The notes under the pieces are model-generated. The model worked only from the letters and a program-made list of their open reading frames with translations, was not told the DNA's origin and ran no database searches. Below are positions 42,771 through 43,978 of a DNA stretch of 43,978 nucleotides, piece after piece (position 1 is the stretch's first letter; each line of letters begins with the position of its first letter). Origin of the DNA: Chloroflexi bacterium OHK40 (GTDB lineage Bacteria > Chloroflexota > Chloroflexia > Chloroflexales > Chloroflexaceae); NCBI GenBank assembly GCA_004367505.1, contig SFCB01000241.1, positions 1 to 43,978 on the forward strand. The letters run 5' to 3'. A program made the translations under genes and the position numbers.

Positions 42771-43512
42771 TGGGCTGCCTCCGTGGCACAGAGCGGCCCC
42801 GTGGTCGCCGGCCGAATCGTGGCTGGCAGGGTGGTGGGGAGGGGGCGGGCCGCGACTCGGGCATGTTGGATGGGCTCCCCGGCGGCTGGGCTCCACTGCC
42901 GGTCTGTTTGACGCCGGCTGCGGCCACGAGGAGCACGGCGATGAGCCAAAGTGCGTAGGACCGGAGATCCTCCGCTTGAGATACCTCAGGCCCGTGGGAT
43001 AGCTCCTGGCCGAAACGCGCTGGCCGGCGAGGAGGTGGCGGGGGCGCGGGCCGCTGCCTGGGCATAGCGGGTGGCCCCTCTGGGGGCTGGGCTCCACTGC
43101 CGATCGGTTTGACGCCGGCTGCGGCTACGAGGAGCACGGCGATGAGCCAAAGTGCGTAGGACCGCAGCGCCTCCTCTCTGGAGCTTTCTAGCCCCGGGGC
43201 TGGCGCGCCACGCTTGAGGCTGTGCATCGCGGGTAGCAGCGCGCCCACGGCGCAGCACGCATCCGCAAGGCGCAGGCCTGCCGCGGTGCGCGCCGCCAGT
43301 TCACCCAGATCGCCCTTGTGCTGTGCCGCAGCAGTGAGGCGCCCGGCAAGCCTGGCCAGATCGGGGACGGGGTACTCGATGCAGCGGGCGGCGAGGCGCT
43401 CGCCCACTGCATCTACCTGGCGGGCAACCTGCTCCAGGCGTATGGCGCTGTCATGGGCAGCCCGGGCGTAGGCCGCCAGCGCCTCGGGAACGCCCCCGAT
43501 CGTAGTGCTCAT
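42757..43512 (-). CDS. Helical-hairpin protein with duplicated TM/Pro-rich segment
   Basis: This 251-aa protein begins with about 95 residues of helix resembling ESX-type helical hairpins (VPEALAAYARAAHDSAIRLEQVARQVDAVGERLAAR, then LAGRLTAAAQHKGDLGELAARTAAGLRLADA) but without a WxG motif. Two nearly identical TM segments (SYALWLIAVLLVAAAGVK, about 118-135 and 185-202) follow, each trailed by a Gly/Pro-rich segment. They come from an in-frame 201-bp tandem duplication. The C-terminus is Arg/Pro-rich. The ATG at 43512 has AGAGG 8 nt upstream. It lies between two WXG genes, 43 bp after the first, and overlaps the next by 14 nt. I know no family for it; a membrane-bound ESX component is plausible. 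Confidence 0.75.
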   Translation of the reverse strand: MSTTIGGVPEALAAYARAAHDSAIRLEQVARQVDAVGERLAARCIEYPVPDLARLAGRLTAAAQHKGDLGELAARTAAGLRLADACCAVGALLPAMHSLKRGAPAPGLESSREEALRSYALWLIAVLLVAAAGVKPIGSGAQPPEGPPAMPRQRPAPPPPPRRPARFGQELSHGPEVSQAEDLRSYALWLIAVLLVAAAGVKQTGSGAQPPGSPSNMPESRPAPSPPPCQPRFGRRPRGRSVPRRQPNATP

Positions 43513-43555
43513 GGCTCAACCTCTGGCCGCCGGCTGCACGGTCAGGCTGTGCGCA

Positions 43556-43837
43556 TCACAGATTGCCGCCGGCCTGCATAATATTCTGGTTAATCTGGTG
43601 GACCTGGCGTCGCAGATCCTCGAGAGCCTGCTGGACACCCAGTAGCTTCTGGTGAGTCTCTGCCCAATAAGCTCGAAACTCGGCAGCCCGGCGCCCATCC
43701 CAGTTGTTGGGGTCGGAGAGGATCTGGCCCTGGGCATTCAATTCACCGATCTGCTGGAGCAGCGGGCCGGTGACGATGCGCTGGAAGGCGTTGATCGCCT
43801 CGCGGGCGGTGCTGGTCGAAAGAACACGGTCACTCAT
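43556..43837 (-). CDS. WXG100 family protein (ESAT-6/CFP-10-like)
   Basis: This 93-aa helical-hairpin protein is the typical small substrate of type VII secretion. Helix 1 is STAREAINAFQRIVTGPLLQQIGELNAQGQIL. The turn has NNWDGRRAAEFRAYW, a clear WxG motif with following aromatic residues. Helix 2 is QKLLGVQQALEDLRRQVHQINQNIMQAGG. The length is right on the family mean. The ATG at 43837 is chosen because GAGGAGGA lies about 8 nt upstream; the 22 codons before it are unlikely protein. It is the first gene of the minus-strand secretion operon. Confidence 0.93.
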   Translation of the reverse strand: MSDRVLSTSTAREAINAFQRIVTGPLLQQIGELNAQGQILSDPNNWDGRRAAEFRAYWAETHQKLLGVQQALEDLRRQVHQINQNIMQAGGNL

Positions 43838-43880
43838 CGCGGGTTCCTCCTCTAGCCAGGTGGGGTTCATCGTCCTGTAA

Positions 43881-43899
43881 TCTATACCGCCGTTGGCGG
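43881..43899 (-). promoter_or_regulatory. Possible promoter/operator of the WXG100 operon
   Basis: On the minus strand TATAGA (43886-43881) is a -10-like box 43 nt before the ATG. Immediately upstream of it is the dyad CCGCC-AAC-GGCGG (43899-43887), sitting where a repressor would block the -35 to -10 spacer. No convincing -35 box is seen. Confidence 0.35.
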
Positions 43900-43978
43900 C
43901 CAAAAGATTCCACTATCCTTGCACTTTTAACCACCGCTATGCGGCAAGCTGTCGAACAATGCTGGCGAAGGCTTCCTG

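Noticed and set aside
42886-43167. Insertion sequence producing the repeated DNA
   Set aside because: The two copies are direct, in-frame and lie inside one coding region, with no transposase or terminal inverted repeats; a simple tandem duplication explains them.

Overview
The window is about 44 kb of high-GC DNA, estimated at about 65% by eye. It most likely comes from a member of the Chloroflexota. The reasons are Thr/Pro/Ser 'TPTP' linkers in exported proteins, a Thermus-type ba3 oxidase set, a bTHX ribosomal protein gene, a WXG100/EccC locus with FHA proteins, and strong use of GTG starts. The phylum is inferred; no rRNA is present.

Left part (1-10.4 kb): a 17-bp minisatellite, then an M42 aminopeptidase and a CCA-adding enzyme on the minus strand. 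Back to back with these is a tRNA-Val(GAC), whose consensus promoter overlaps the cca start. A lamin-tail-domain exported protein follows, then a plus-strand run of three closely packed genes: a nucleotide-sugar SDR, rsmI and a classical SDR. Next comes a minus-strand metabolic group of DapA-like aldolase, BtpA/SgcQ-like TIM barrel and PfkB kinase. It is broken by a 790-bp repeat-bearing gap and by a second 17-bp minisatellite.

Middle part (10.4-30 kb): a REC-GAF-PAS-HK-REC hybrid sensor, an eIF2B-like protein, a PhnP-like metallohydrolase plus GT4 glycosyltransferase pair, and a membrane histidine kinase. The kinase has a clear sigma70-type promoter, and its 3' end overlaps a giant Calx-beta surface protein of about 1,830 aa. 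Then come a GT39-like glycosyltransferase with a TPR tail, a glycerate kinase, a 45-aa bTHX gene, a GNAT acetyltransferase and a possible 32-aa ORF.

Respiratory block (29.3-34.2 kb): Sco, then ba3-type cytochrome oxidase subunits IIa, II and I. These converge with an ECF sigma factor and zinc-type anti-sigma factor pair.

Right part (34.3-43.9 kb): the most notable region, a type VII-like (ESX/Yuk) secretion locus in two convergent operons. The minus-strand operon encodes a WXG100 protein, a helical protein with an internally duplicated TM/Pro-rich segment, a second small WxG protein, a three-ATPase EccC, and a YukD(ubiquitin-like)-FHA fusion. The plus-strand operon encodes a VWA-TM-FHA protein, an atypical Ser/Thr kinase with a Trp-rich insertion, and a lipoprotein. 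No EccB, EccD, EccE, MycP or EssB/YukC homologue was recognised. The arrangement suggests a phospho-threonine-regulated, reduced T7SS.
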